Source: Prevotella sp. (GTDB lineage Bacteria > Bacteroidota > Bacteroidia > Bacteroidales > Bacteroidaceae). Taken from it: DNA of 40,820 bases. The stretch lies in NCBI GenBank assembly GCA_017619375.1, contig JAFZSL010000019.1, positions 1-40,820 of the forward strand. Reading direction: 5' to 3'. The translations under genes were made by a program, and so were the position numbers. The notes under the pieces are model-generated. The model did no database searches and was not told where the DNA came from. It worked only from the letters and a program-made list of their open reading frames with translations. This document shows positions 17,955 through 26,578 of this stretch, piece after piece. Numbering within the stretch: position 1 is the stretch's first letter; every line of letters begins with the position of its first letter.

Positions 17955-19160
17955 ATGGGTAAATATCAAGTCAACAAAGACGGTTTCTATGGAGAGTTCG
18001 GCGGAGCATACGTTCCCGAAATCCTCTACAAGTGCGTTCACGACCTCCAGGAAGCCTACCTCCCGATTATCGAGTCGGAAGAGTTCAAATCCACCTACCA
18101 CGCCCTGTTGAAAGACTATGTGGGACGCCCGTCACCCCTCTATTACGCCCAGCGAATGAGCGAGCGTTACGGTTGTCAGTTGTATCTGAAACGCGAGGAC
18201 CTCAACCACACGGGGGCGCACAAGATCAACAACACCATAGGACAGATTCTCTTGGCGAAACAGATGGGCAAGACACGCATCATCGCCGAGACAGGCGCCG
18301 GACAGCATGGCGTGGCCACTGCGACGGTCTGTGCACTGATGGGCATGCAATGCGAGGTGTTCATGGGCGCCACCGATGTGGAGCGACAACACACCAACGT
18401 GGAACGCATGAAGATGCTCGGTGCAGAGGTCCATCCCGTCAGAACGGGCAACATGACTCTCAGCGACGCCTGTTCGGAAGCCATCCGCGACTGGTGCTGC
18501 CACCCTCAGGACACCTTCTACATCGTAGGGTCGACCATGGGTCCCCACCCCTACCCCGACTTGGTGGCGAGGATGCAGAGCGTCATCTCCGAGGAAATCA
18601 AATGGCAGTTGCAGGAGAAGATCGGCCGCGACCACCCCGACTACCTCATCGCCTGCATCGGAGGCGGCAGCAACGCAGCCGGCACCATCTACCACTACAT
18701 GGATGACGAACGGGTGAAAATCGTATTGGCAGAGGCCGGAGGACACGGTTGGGATACCGACCACACCGCAGCCACCATCCACCGCGGCAGCGTAGGCATC
18801 CTTCATGGAGCCAAGATGCTGGTGATGCAGGACAACGACGGCCAGATAGAGGAAGCCTTCACCATCTCCGCTGGTCTCGACTACCCCGGCGTGGGGCCCA
18901 TGCACTGCAACATGGCAAAGCAAGGCAGGACGCAGGTGCTGAGCATCAACGACAACGAAGCCATCTACGGCGGTTACGAACTGACCCGTATGGAGGGCAT
19001 CATCCCGGCGATAGAGTCCGCCCATGCCATAGCCGCCCTGAAGAAACTGACATTCCAGCCCGACGACGTCATCGTGCTCACCGTGAGCGGACGCGGCGAC
19101 AAAGACGTGGAAACCTATCTGAAGAACAAACAAATGGCAAAAGAATATGGAAACTTCTAA
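17955..19160 (+). CDS. trpB: Tryptophan synthase beta subunit
   Basis: 401 residues, normal for TrpB1. It condenses indole with L-serine using PLP, as an alpha2beta2 complex with TrpA. PLP lysine Lys90 lies in HTGAHKINNT; the phosphate-binding GGGSNAAG loop and ETGAGQHGVA are intact. I chose the ATG at 17955 (MGKYQV): the TTG at 17922 and ATG at 17925 lie in or next to the attenuator T-tract, and the shorter start matches the N-terminus of Bacteroides TrpB. First structural gene of the operon, as usual in Bacteroidales; its last 14 bp overlap trpE. Confidence 0.97.
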   Translation: MGKYQVNKDGFYGEFGGAYVPEILYKCVHDLQEAYLPIIESEEFKSTYHALLKDYVGRPSPLYYAQRMSERYGCQLYLKREDLNHTGAHKINNTIGQILLAKQMGKTRIIAETGAGQHGVATATVCALMGMQCEVFMGATDVERQHTNVERMKMLGAEVHPVRTGNMTLSDACSEAIRDWCCHPQDTFYIVGSTMGPHPYPDLVARMQSVISEEIKWQLQEKIGRDHPDYLIACIGGGSNAAGTIYHYMDDERVKIVLAEAGGHGWDTDHTAATIHRGSVGILHGAKMLVMQDNDGQIEEAFTISAGLDYPGVGPMHCNMAKQGRTQVLSINDNEAIYGGYELTRMEGIIPAIESAHAIAALKKLTFQPDDVIVLTVSGRGDKDVETYLKNKQMAKEYGNF

Positions 19161-20571
19161 ATTCAAATTCACGACTTCCAGCAAGACCATTCTCGGCGAC
19201 CTCCACACACCGGTGAGCGTCTACATGCGACTGCGCGACCTCTTCCCGCAGAGTGCGCTGATGGAGAGTTCCGACTATCACGACAGCAACAACTCCCGCT
19301 CGTTCATCGGCATCAACCCTGTCGCCAACGTGGCCATCGGCCATGGCACGGCCACCATCACCCTCCCCGATGGTAGCACAAGGCAGCACGAAGTGAACAA
19401 GGCCTACACATCCGACAAGGCCATCCACGAACTGACCGACCGCATCGAGGTCAGCGGCGACGACGCCAAAGTGAGCGGACTCTTCGGCTATACGAGTTTC
19501 AACGCCGTACGCTATTTCGAGGATATCGACGTGAAGGACGAGACACAAGAGAAGAACGACGCACCCGACATGCTCTATATCCTCTACCAAGTGGTCATCG
19601 TCTTCGACCATCACAACAACACGCTGAAGGTGGTGACGCTGGAAAACGCCGACGGAGCGACACCCATGCGCCAATTCCTGCAAATCGACGACGTGCTGCG
19701 CATGATGAACAAAGCCAATGTGCAGGCATATGACTTCCATCCCGTGGGAGATGTACGGAGCACCCTCACCGACGAGGAGCACAAGGCCAACATCCGCCGT
19801 GGCATCCAGCACTGCAAGCGGGGCGATGTCTTCCAAATCGTACTCAGCAGGAGGTTCATCCAAAGATACGAAGGCGACGATTTCAAACTCTACCGCGCCC
19901 TGCGGAGCATCAACCCCTCGCCCTACCTCTTCTATTTCGACTTCGGCGGTTTCCGCATCTTCGGTTCCTCGCCAGAGACCCACTGCCGCATAGAAGGACG
20001 CAAGGCCTACATCGACCCCATCGCCGGAACGACGAAACGGACTGGCGACGTAGAAGCAGACAAGAAAGGGGCGGAATACCTGCGCAACGACGAGAAAGAG
20101 AACGCCGAACACGTTATGCTCGTGGACCTGGCACGCAACGACCTGAGTCGCAATTGCCACAACGTGACGGTGGACTTCTACAAGGACCTGCAATACTACA
20201 GCCACGTCATACACCTCGTGTCAAGGGTCAGCGGCGAACTCGACGAGGGAGCCGACCCCATCAAGGCTTTCATCGACACCTTCCCCGCCGGAACGCTCTC
20301 CGGTGCCCCGAAGGTGCGCGCCATGCAACTCATCTCTGCCTACGAGCCACACAACCGCGGCGCTTATGGCGGTTGCATCGGCATCATCGGCCTCGACGGG
20401 TCACTCAACCAGGCCATCACCATCCGCACCTTCGTCTCCCGCAACGGAGAGTTGTGGTTCCAAGCCGGCGGAGGCATCGTGGCCAAGAGCGACGAGGAGT
20501 ACGAACTCCAGGAAGTGAACAACAAACTCGGCGCCCTGCGCCGTGCGATATTCATGGCAGAAAAATGGTAA
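19147..20571 (+). CDS. trpE: Anthranilate synthase component I
   Basis: 474 residues. It converts chorismate and ammonia to anthranilate and pyruvate, the committed step of tryptophan synthesis. The chorismate-binding domain shows DPIAGTTKRTGD, HVMLVDLARNDLSR and PAGTLSGAPKVRAMQLI. The N-terminal ALMESSDYH resembles the LLES region that binds feedback-inhibiting tryptophan in other TrpE proteins. It overlaps trpB and is followed at once by the amidotransferase trpG, which favours TrpE over the paralogue PabB. Confidence 0.96.
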   Translation: METSKFKFTTSSKTILGDLHTPVSVYMRLRDLFPQSALMESSDYHDSNNSRSFIGINPVANVAIGHGTATITLPDGSTRQHEVNKAYTSDKAIHELTDRIEVSGDDAKVSGLFGYTSFNAVRYFEDIDVKDETQEKNDAPDMLYILYQVVIVFDHHNNTLKVVTLENADGATPMRQFLQIDDVLRMMNKANVQAYDFHPVGDVRSTLTDEEHKANIRRGIQHCKRGDVFQIVLSRRFIQRYEGDDFKLYRALRSINPSPYLFYFDFGGFRIFGSSPETHCRIEGRKAYIDPIAGTTKRTGDVEADKKGAEYLRNDEKENAEHVMLVDLARNDLSRNCHNVTVDFYKDLQYYSHVIHLVSRVSGELDEGADPIKAFIDTFPAGTLSGAPKVRAMQLISAYEPHNRGAYGGCIGIIGLDGSLNQAITIRTFVSRNGELWFQAGGGIVAKSDEEYELQEVNNKLGALRRAIFMAEKW

Positions 20572-20575
20572 GGAT

Positions 20576-21139
20576 ATGAAAATAGTAATCATCGACAACT
20601 ACGACTCATTCACCTACAACCTAAGTCACATGGTGAAGGAACTGGGCGCCACGGTCACCGTGCTGCGCAACGACCAGTTCGAACTCGCCGACCTGGAAGG
20701 CTACGACAAAATCATCCTCTCGCCAGGTCCCGGCATCCCCTCCGAGGCAGGACTGCTGATAGAAGTCATCCGCCACTACGCCGGCAAGAAACCCATGCTC
20801 GGCGTGTGCCTGGGCCATCAAGCCATCGGCGAAGTGTTCGGCGCACGGTTGGAGAACCTCTCCGATGTGTTCCACGGCGTGGCAACACCCTGCCACATCT
20901 CCGACAACACAGGCATCTTGGAAGGACTGCCCGAAACCATCACCGTGGGGCGCTACCACTCATGGGTCGTCGCCAAAGAAGACTTCCCCTCCTGCCTTGC
21001 CGTCACCGCCTTGAGCGACGAGGGACAGGTCATGGCACTCCGCCATCGCCAACACGACATTTTCGGAATCCAGTTCCACCCGGAGTCCGTCCTCACCCCC
21101 AATGGAAAAGAAATCATCAAAAAATTCATCGAACTATGA
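20576..21139 (+). CDS. trpG: Anthranilate synthase component II (glutamine amidotransferase)
   Basis: 187 residues, class I amidotransferase that supplies ammonia to TrpE. The nucleophile is Cys78 in GVCLGHQ and the His-Glu pair lies in QFHPES. The start is the ATG at 20576 (MKIVIIDNYDSF); the upstream in-frame codons lie within trpE. AAGGA immediately before the ATG is one of the few Shine-Dalgarno-like sequences in the window. The stop overlaps the next start (ATGA), implying coupled translation with trpD. Confidence 0.96.
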   Translation: MKIVIIDNYDSFTYNLSHMVKELGATVTVLRNDQFELADLEGYDKIILSPGPGIPSEAGLLIEVIRHYAGKKPMLGVCLGHQAIGEVFGARLENLSDVFHGVATPCHISDNTGILEGLPETITVGRYHSWVVAKEDFPSCLAVTALSDEGQVMALRHRQHDIFGIQFHPESVLTPNGKEIIKKFIEL

Positions 21140-22134
21140 AAGAAATATTGGCCAAACTCCTCAACCATGAGGAACTCTCCCGCGAGGAGATGAAGACAAT
21201 CCTGATAGGAATCACCCACAGCGAGTATCCCAACGAGCAAATCACCGCCCTGCTCACCTGCCTGCAGATGCGCGGCGTCACCGTGGACGAACTGCTCGGC
21301 TTCCGCGACGGCATCCTGGAGACCGGCGTGCCCGCCATCCTGCAATGCGACCGCTACATCGACGTGGTGGGCACAGGAGGCGACCGCAAAAACACCTTCA
21401 ACATCTCCACCACCGCCTGCTTCGTCATCGCCGGAGCCGGTTACAAGGTGGCGAAGCACGGCAACTATTCCGCCACATCTGTCAGCGGCGCATCGAGCGT
21501 CATCCAACATCACGGAATCAAATTCACCGACGACATCGACCGTCTCAACCGTTCGCTCAACGAGGCAGGCATCGTCTATCTACACGCCCAACTCTTCGCC
21601 AAGGCGATGAAGTTCGTCGGCCCCATACGAAAGGCACTTCCCTTCCCTACCATCTTCAACCTCCTCGGACCCATCGTCAACCCATCCCGACCCCAATGCC
21701 AGTTGCTGGGCGTGGCCAATCTCGACCAGATGCGGTTGTACAACAGTGTCTACCAAAAACTCGGCATCGACTACGGAATCGTCAACTCCATCGACGGCTA
21801 CGATGAAATCTCACTCACCGGCGATTTCAAGGTGACCACCAACGACTACGAGCGCATCTTCAAGCCGCAAGACCTGGGATTCGACATCGCCAAACCCGAG
21901 GAACTCGTCGGCGGTGCCACGGAGGAGGAGGCAGCACAAATCTTTGATGCCGTATTGGAGAACCGTGCCCTGCCCGCACAGAAGAACATCGTGCTGGCCA
22001 ATGCCGCCTTTGGCATCCAGGTGTTGGAGAAAGGCAAGAAGGACATCGAGGAATGCATCGCCATCGCCCGCGAGAGCATCGACAGCGGCAACGCACTAAA
22101 GACATTCCAGAAATTCGTCGAACTCAACTCGTGA
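21136..22134 (+). CDS. trpD: Anthranilate phosphoribosyltransferase
   Basis: 332 residues. It transfers phosphoribose from PRPP to anthranilate. The PRPP/Mg-binding signature VGTGGDRKNTFNIST is present, along with KHGNYSATSVSGASSV and NLLGPIVNP. It starts at the ATG at 21136 overlapping the trpG stop by 4 bp, and trpC begins 5 nt after its stop. It is not fused to TrpG, unlike in E. coli. Confidence 0.96.
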   Translation: MKEILAKLLNHEELSREEMKTILIGITHSEYPNEQITALLTCLQMRGVTVDELLGFRDGILETGVPAILQCDRYIDVVGTGGDRKNTFNISTTACFVIAGAGYKVAKHGNYSATSVSGASSVIQHHGIKFTDDIDRLNRSLNEAGIVYLHAQLFAKAMKFVGPIRKALPFPTIFNLLGPIVNPSRPQCQLLGVANLDQMRLYNSVYQKLGIDYGIVNSIDGYDEISLTGDFKVTTNDYERIFKPQDLGFDIAKPEELVGGATEEEAAQIFDAVLENRALPAQKNIVLANAAFGIQVLEKGKKDIEECIAIARESIDSGNALKTFQKFVELNS

Positions 22135-22139
22135 AGGCC

Positions 22140-22880
22140 ATGCACGACATCTTGCAGGAAATCATCGCACACAAGGAGAAAGAGGTGGCGGAGGTGTACG
22201 CCAAGAAAATCTCGCTCCGCGAAGCGTTGCTCAATAGTGAGACGGGCATCATCGCCGAGTTCAAACGCCGCTCGCCCTCGAAAGGATGGATAAAGGAAGA
22301 CGGTCGTGCTGACGTGATACCCCTCTCCTATCAGCAGAACGGGGCGGCAGCCCTCTCCATCCTCACCGATACGCATTTCTTCGGAGGTTCCGACGACTTC
22401 ATCCGCACGGCACGCCGCTCCGGCGTTACCATCCCCGTGCTTTACAAGAATTTCGTCATCGACGAGGCGCAATTGTATGCCGCCTCACTCTGCGGTGCTT
22501 CTGCGGTGCTTCTCATCGCCGCCTGCCTGACGAAGGCACGGTGCAAGGAACTCATTGGCAAGGCCCATGACCTGGGTCTGGAGGTGCTGTTGGAGATGCA
22601 CGCGGAACATGAACTGGAATATGCGGAGTTGGAACCCGACCTCTGCGGCATCAACAACCGCAACCTCGGTTCGTTTGTCACAGACGTGGAAAACAGTTTT
22701 CGACTGGCAGAGCGACTACCAAAAGACACGGTGAAGGTCAGCGAGAGCGGCATCTCCAATCCCGACACCGTCAATGCGCTGCGCGCTGCTGGCTTCCGTG
22801 GCTTCCTCATCGGCGAAAACTTCATGAAGACCCCCGACCCGGGACTGGCATTGCAAGAATTTATCAGAAAATTGAAATGA
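22140..22880 (+). CDS. trpC: Indole-3-glycerol phosphate synthase
   Basis: 246 residues, the length of a single-domain IGPS. It closes the indole ring on CdRP. AEFKRRSPSKG (Lys42 region), VLYKNFVIDEAQ, LLEMHAEHELEYA, INNRNLGSF and VSESGI are the standard motifs. There is no C-terminal PRAI domain, so the TrpF step is not provided by fusion. A GTG at 22131 is an alternative in-frame start. After its stop, trpF would normally follow in Bacteroidales; tandem arrays lie there instead. Confidence 0.96.
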   Translation: MHDILQEIIAHKEKEVAEVYAKKISLREALLNSETGIIAEFKRRSPSKGWIKEDGRADVIPLSYQQNGAAALSILTDTHFFGGSDDFIRTARRSGVTIPVLYKNFVIDEAQLYAASLCGASAVLLIAACLTKARCKELIGKAHDLGLEVLLEMHAEHELEYAELEPDLCGINNRNLGSFVTDVENSFRLAERLPKDTVKVSESGISNPDTVNALRAAGFRGFLIGENFMKTPDPGLALQEFIRKLK

Positions 22881-22909
22881 TTAAGTTTCGAATTCGTTTA
22901 ACTATCAGG

Positions 22910-23008
22910 AGTTAAAGGGAAGTTAAAGAGGAGTTAAAGGGGAGTTAAAGAGGAGTTAAAGAGGAGTTAAAGGGGAGTTAAAGGGGAGTTAAAGGGGAGT
23001 TAAAGGGA
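22910..23008 (+). repeat. 11-bp tandem array, AGTTAAAGGGG family (9 copies)
   Basis: Cores AGTTAAA start at 22910, 22921, 22932, 22943, 22954, 22965, 22976, 22987 and 22998, a perfect 11-bp period. The left border reads TCAGG and the right border GGGACATTA. It lies inside the trp transcript, between trpC and trpA, and is followed with no gap by a second array of a different family. Confidence 0.95.
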
Positions 23009-23009
23009 C

Positions 23010-23180
23010 ATTACTCTGATTACTCTGATTACTCTGATTACTCCGATTACTCTGATTACTTCAATTACTCTGATTACTCCGATTACTCCAATCACTCCGA
23101 TTACTCCGATTACTCCAATTACTCCGATTACTCCAATTACTCCGATTACTTCAATCACTCCGATTACTCCAATTACTCCA
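23010..23180 (+). repeat. 9-bp tandem array, ATTACTCCG family (19 copies)
   Basis: Nineteen consecutive 9-bp units run from 23010 to 23180. They vary only at a few positions (ATTACTCTG, ATTACTCCG, ATTACTCCA, ATTACTTCA, ATCACTCCG). This is the largest array in the window and ends 15 bp before the trpA ATG. On the minus strand it is open in one frame as a Gly-Val-Ile repeat, which I regard as fortuitous. Confidence 0.95.
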
Positions 23181-23195
23181 AAATTACCCCCATCC

Positions 23196-23975
23196 ATGAA
23201 CAAAATCAACAAACTTTTCACAAATAGCAAAGACGAAAAACTCCTTTCGCTCTATTTCTGTGCAGGCTGCCCCACCCTCGACAGTACCACGGATGTCATC
23301 CTCGCCATGCAACGGCGCGGCATAGCAATGATCGAGGTAGGCATACCCTTCAGCGACCCATTAGCCGATGGTCCCGTCATCCAAAGTGCCGCCACCAAGG
23401 CCTTGAAAAACGGGATGACACTGAAGAAACTGTTCGGCCAACTGCAGTCCATCAAGGAACAAGTGCACATCCCCCTCGTGCTGATGGGTTATCTCAATCC
23501 CATCCTCCACTACGGCATAGAGGCATTCTGTCAGTCGTGTGTGGAAGCCGGCGTCAGCGGCGCCATCATCCCCGACCTGCCCTTCGACGACTACCTGAAC
23601 GTGGTGAAGCCCGTGGCCGACCGCTACGACCTGCGCATCATCATGCTCATCACGCCGGAAACAAGCGAGGAACGCATAAGGTTCATCGATGACAACACCG
23701 ACGGATTCATCTATATGGTCAGTTCCGCTTCCATCACTGGTACCCAAAAGAGTTTCGATGAACAGAAGAAGGCGTATTTCCGTCGCATCGACGCCATGCA
23801 CCTCCGCAACCCTCGCATGATAGGCTTCGGCATCAGCAACGCACAAACGCTCAAGGCCGCCCAAGACAATGCCGCAGGAGCCATCATCGGCTCAAAGTTC
23901 GTCACCTTGCTGAACGAGACAGAGGGCGACACCGATGCCGCCCTCGACCGGCTGTTTGAAGCGTTAAACAATTGA
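23196..23975 (+). CDS. trpA: Tryptophan synthase alpha subunit
   Basis: 259 residues. It cleaves indole-3-glycerol phosphate to indole, which tunnels to TrpB. Catalytic Glu47 and Asp58 lie in MIEVGIPFSDPLADGP. FIYMVSSASITG and the glycine-rich phosphate loop near GFGISNAQ are intact. It is separated from trpC by 315 bp of tandem arrays. A 33-bp stretch of its 3' end (23926-23958) recurs exactly at 26579-26611, where the reading frame would end differently (VAQEE stop rather than EALNN stop). The present C-terminus may therefore be a recombinant end; the core enzyme is complete. Confidence 0.96.
   Translation: MNKINKLFTNSKDEKLLSLYFCAGCPTLDSTTDVILAMQRRGIAMIEVGIPFSDPLADGPVIQSAATKALKNGMTLKKLFGQLQSIKEQVHIPLVLMGYLNPILHYGIEAFCQSCVEAGVSGAIIPDLPFDDYLNVVKPVADRYDLRIIMLITPETSEERIRFIDDNTDGFIYMVSSASITGTQKSFDEQKKAYFRRIDAMHLRNPRMIGFGISNAQTLKAAQDNAAGAIIGSKFVTLLNETEGDTDAALDRLFEALNN
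23926..23958 (+). repeat. 33-bp direct repeat, copy 1 (in trpA 3' end)
   Basis: Identical over 33 bp to 26579-26611, lying 2,653 bp apart. It encodes the DTDAALDRLF part of TrpA. It flanks the segment that carries the aminotransferase remnant and the GH30-like gene. Confidence 0.95.
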
Positions 23976-24070
23976 TAAAAATCCAAAAAGACGCCAGAAA
24001 TTGAAAGTAAAACAGATAGATTACTGACATCGTATCTGACAATGAAATGTCAGACAAATGTCAAACAGTT

Positions 24071-24103
24071 TTTCGATGAAAAGGTAATCTCTTCATACCT
24101 TCG
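24071..24103 (+). promoter_or_regulatory. Candidate promoter downstream of trpA
   Basis: TTTC (24071-24074), a 21-bp spacer and TACCTTCG (24096-24103) match the consensus with one change in each box. Just upstream is a 6-bp hairpin (24036-24041 with 24048-24053). It would transcribe the short ORF at 24121. Confidence 0.5.
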
Positions 24104-24120
24104 CAGCAAAAATGCAGGAT

Positions 24121-24201
24121 ATGAAGAGATTATTGTTTTGCTTGGACTGCCTGCATCTTGACCACAACAAATCAAGATACAGAAATGACAGTCACTCTTG
24201 A
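24121..24201 (+). CDS. Small ORF, 26 codons, unknown, behind a promoter-like site
   Basis: It starts 18 nt after a promoter-like -7 box and encodes 26 residues beginning MKRLLFCLDCLHLDHNKSRY, rich in Leu, Cys and His. Flanking 7-nt sequences (24112-24118 and 24150-24156) could pair across its start. It has the position of a leader peptide or a gene remnant, but I recognise no family and there is no terminator downstream. A second overlapping ORF (24186-24293, 35 codons) is equally anonymous. Treat as tentative. Confidence 0.25.
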   Translation: MKRLLFCLDCLHLDHNKSRYRNDSHS

Positions 24202-24344
24202 TGAAGGACAGTCAAGGGCATGTGCTGGCTATACGCCCATGTGGGCCGATGGCAGGAAAGTGAAATCATCCTACAAAAGTTTTATCTTTTGATGTATATG
24301 TCATCTTTTTCCTGACTTGCGTCGCATATTGTTTTAATTTTTCA

Positions 24345-24352
24345 TATCTTTG
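24345..24352 (+). promoter_or_regulatory. Isolated -7 box
   Basis: TATCTTTG is a perfect -7 element but no TTTG lies 19-21 bp upstream. It precedes the aminotransferase remnant by about 40 nt and could have been that gene's promoter, or may now serve the GH30-like gene about 285 nt downstream. Confidence 0.5.
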
Positions 24353-24390
24353 CAAAACACAATCAATAACATCCATCGACAACCGGCAAT

Positions 24391-24516
24391 TGTTTTTTCC
24401 GCGAAGACGTGAGGCACCTCATCCGGTTCCATTTCGCCAAGAAAGACGAGACGCTGACGGCAGCCCTCGACCGCCTGTCTGAACTGAATGCCAAGGCAAG
24501 ACTATATGTAGAGTAA
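24391..24516 (+). pseudogene. C-terminal remnant of a PLP-dependent aminotransferase
   Basis: An open frame of 41 codons ending in TAA at 24514-24516 reads EDVRHLIRFHFAKKDETL followed by AALDRLSELNAKA. The IRFxFAKKDETL pattern is the typical C-terminal end of class I/II aminotransferases of the methionine/kynurenine aminotransferase type. No start codon, PLP lysine region or N-terminal domains precede it, so more than 300 residues are missing. Part of it (near 24460-24483) resembles the trpA 3' end at DNA level (about 21 of 24 bases), a possible site of recombination. The rest of 23976-24637 shows only short anonymous ORFs. Confidence 0.7.
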
Positions 24517-24637
24517 ACAGGATGTCAACAGACACAGCGGGAAATACGCCAAGGAGTATAAGATTCCGACTTCAAAATAAAAATAAGCGGCAAGGCCGAT
24601 GAGCAAGTCATCCCCTTCAAATCAAATATCTAATGGC

Positions 24638-26476
24638 ATGAAAAGAATCATCGCATTTGTCATTTTGACAATTCAATGTGTTTGGGTGATGGCCCAAAGC
24701 AATATGGAGAATACAGTACATTCCGAGGTGATGGCATGGAGCAATATCACGGGAGTGAGGATGGATGGCGAACTCATCGATTTCGAGTCTGCCCTGTGCG
24801 TAGGCATTCCTGGCGGAAATATGGAAAAGACCGGACGAGAACGGCAAAGCAATGTCAGGTATCACCGCAATGGGCATACGCAGATCGTGGACATCCCACT
24901 GCATGGCGCTCATTTCCATCAGGAGGTGACAGACAGCAACCTGCAGGTCAGGATAAAGCTGAGTGCCGAAGCCGACGAGACGCTTCAAGAGGGTGCCTTT
25001 TTCAGCATGGCTTTCACTCCCAAGTACTATTCCGATGCAAAGTTCAAAACATCGGGGAAGAAGATAACAGTGAGAGCCAAGGAGCGCAACCTGACTTTGG
25101 AATTCAACAAGAAAGTGACGTCGGCGGTAAGGCAAGAAAATGGTAACAAAGTGCTTTACGTCACACTGATGCCGACTCTGAAAAAAGGAGAGAAGGCGGA
25201 CCTTGAAGCATTGCTCACCGTCGATGGCACCCGTCACGACGAAACAGCCAACATCCATCTGGACCTGATGAAGCCCGGGGCTCGTTTTGCCGGCTTCGGT
25301 GGCAACTTTCGTATCCAGAATCCCGAGAAGGACCCGGAGGTGATAGACTACTGCTTGAAGAACATGCGCGTGGCCATGGGGCGTGTGGAGTTTCCCTGGG
25401 CATCATGGGCGGAATTAGCCAAGTGCGACCATCATGTAAATGAGAGTGCTCAGATGGCTGCACGGCTGAAGCGTATCGGCATACCGGTGGTCGTCAGCTG
25501 CTGGTTTCCTCCGCAGTGGGCTTTGGAGCCCGGGCTGCAACGTGGAAAAGGTGGCGTGGCCGCCCTCCGGCTCGACAAAACGAAACAAGACCGCATCTTT
25601 GAGTCAATGGTGTCGTTTCTTGAATTCCTGAGAGACGACTATGGCGTGGAAGCTGATTATTTCTCGTTCAATGAGTCTGACATCGGCATAGACGTGTTGC
25701 ATACCCCACAGGAGCACTGTGATTTCATCAAGTCCTTCGGACAGGTGCTTGCCGAACATCACCTGCCGACGAAGATGCTTTTGGGTGACAACAGCGATGC
25801 GACGACAATAGACTTCATCAAGCCTGCACTGGAGGACAAGGATGCCCAAAGGTATATCGGCGCCGTATCATTCCACTCCTGGCGGGGATGCGACGACGAG
25901 ACGTTGCGGCGATGGCGTGACGCCGCCCGTAGCATCAACGTGCCGCTCATCGTGGGCGAGGGAAGCACCGACGCGGCCGCCTGGCGTTATCCGGATATTT
26001 TCAAGGAGTCCACCTTCGCCCTGAATGAAATCAACCTCTACACCCGTCTTTGCGCCATCTGTCAACCTCTGAGCATCTTGCAATGGCAACTCACTGCCGA
26101 CTACTCCTTGCTTCAAGGCAATGGCATATTGGGTGATGATGGCCCTTTGCGTCCCACCCAACGGTTCTACAATCTCCAGCAACTGGCAATGACTCCCGCT
26201 GATGCATTCGCCATTCCCTTGACCGTGGATAAGGAAAACGTGAACGCGGCAGCATTCTACAACATCGTCAGAAGAGAGGGGGCTTTGCATATCGTCAACA
26301 ACGGAGCGGCTTGTGAAACATTCATAACAGGTCTGCCTCCCGTTGACTCGGCTGTCGTCTTTGTGACCAACACAAACCAAAAAGCAGAGAAATCGGAAGT
26401 TGAAGTGTCTATGGGAATGACAGAGATTGACATGCCGGCAGAGAGTTTCATCACCGTGCTGTTCTCTTTTAAATAG
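24638..26476 (+). CDS. Secreted GH30-like glycoside hydrolase
   Basis: 612 residues with signal peptide MKRIIAFVILTIQCVWVMAQ. Residues about 25-200 form a beta-rich N-terminal domain of unknown type. Residues about 205-525 fit a clan GH-A barrel of GH30 type, with FAGFGGNFR at its start, the acid/base Glu346 in FNESD and the nucleophile Glu441 in VGEGST, 95 residues apart. A beta domain closes the protein. The barrel motifs are clear; the exact family and substrate are not. I chose the ATG at 24638 over 24599 because the signal peptide begins there. The gene stands alone inside a segment bounded by a duplicated piece of trpA, which suggests it arrived or was rearranged into the end of the trp operon. 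Confidence 0.75.
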   Translation: MKRIIAFVILTIQCVWVMAQSNMENTVHSEVMAWSNITGVRMDGELIDFESALCVGIPGGNMEKTGRERQSNVRYHRNGHTQIVDIPLHGAHFHQEVTDSNLQVRIKLSAEADETLQEGAFFSMAFTPKYYSDAKFKTSGKKITVRAKERNLTLEFNKKVTSAVRQENGNKVLYVTLMPTLKKGEKADLEALLTVDGTRHDETANIHLDLMKPGARFAGFGGNFRIQNPEKDPEVIDYCLKNMRVAMGRVEFPWASWAELAKCDHHVNESAQMAARLKRIGIPVVVSCWFPPQWALEPGLQRGKGGVAALRLDKTKQDRIFESMVSFLEFLRDDYGVEADYFSFNESDIGIDVLHTPQEHCDFIKSFGQVLAEHHLPTKMLLGDNSDATTIDFIKPALEDKDAQRYIGAVSFHSWRGCDDETLRRWRDAARSINVPLIVGEGSTDAAAWRYPDIFKESTFALNEINLYTRLCAICQPLSILQWQLTADYSLLQGNGILGDDGPLRPTQRFYNLQQLAMTPADAFAIPLTVDKENVNAAAFYNIVRREGALHIVNNGAACETFITGLPPVDSAVVFVTNTNQKAEKSEVEVSMGMTEIDMPAESFITVLFSFK

Positions 26477-26578
26477 TGTTCCCCATCATCTGAATAGACT
26501 TCATAAGACAAGAAGCAACCATGAGGTTGTTTCAATAAACGATATGAGTTGCTCAATTCTTTAAAACGAAACGTTGAT

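Noticed and set aside
22910-23180. CRISPR-like repeat array
   Set aside because: Units are 9-11 bp and contiguous with no unique spacers, and no cas genes are nearby.
23000-23230. Leftward ORF coding a Gly-Val-Ile repeat protein
   Set aside because: It is the minus-strand reading of the 9-bp array plus the start of trpA; a 9-bp period keeps any stop-free frame open by default.
24186-24293. 35-codon ORF after trpA
   Set aside because: It overlaps another small ORF, has no recognisable motif and lies in a region of gene debris.
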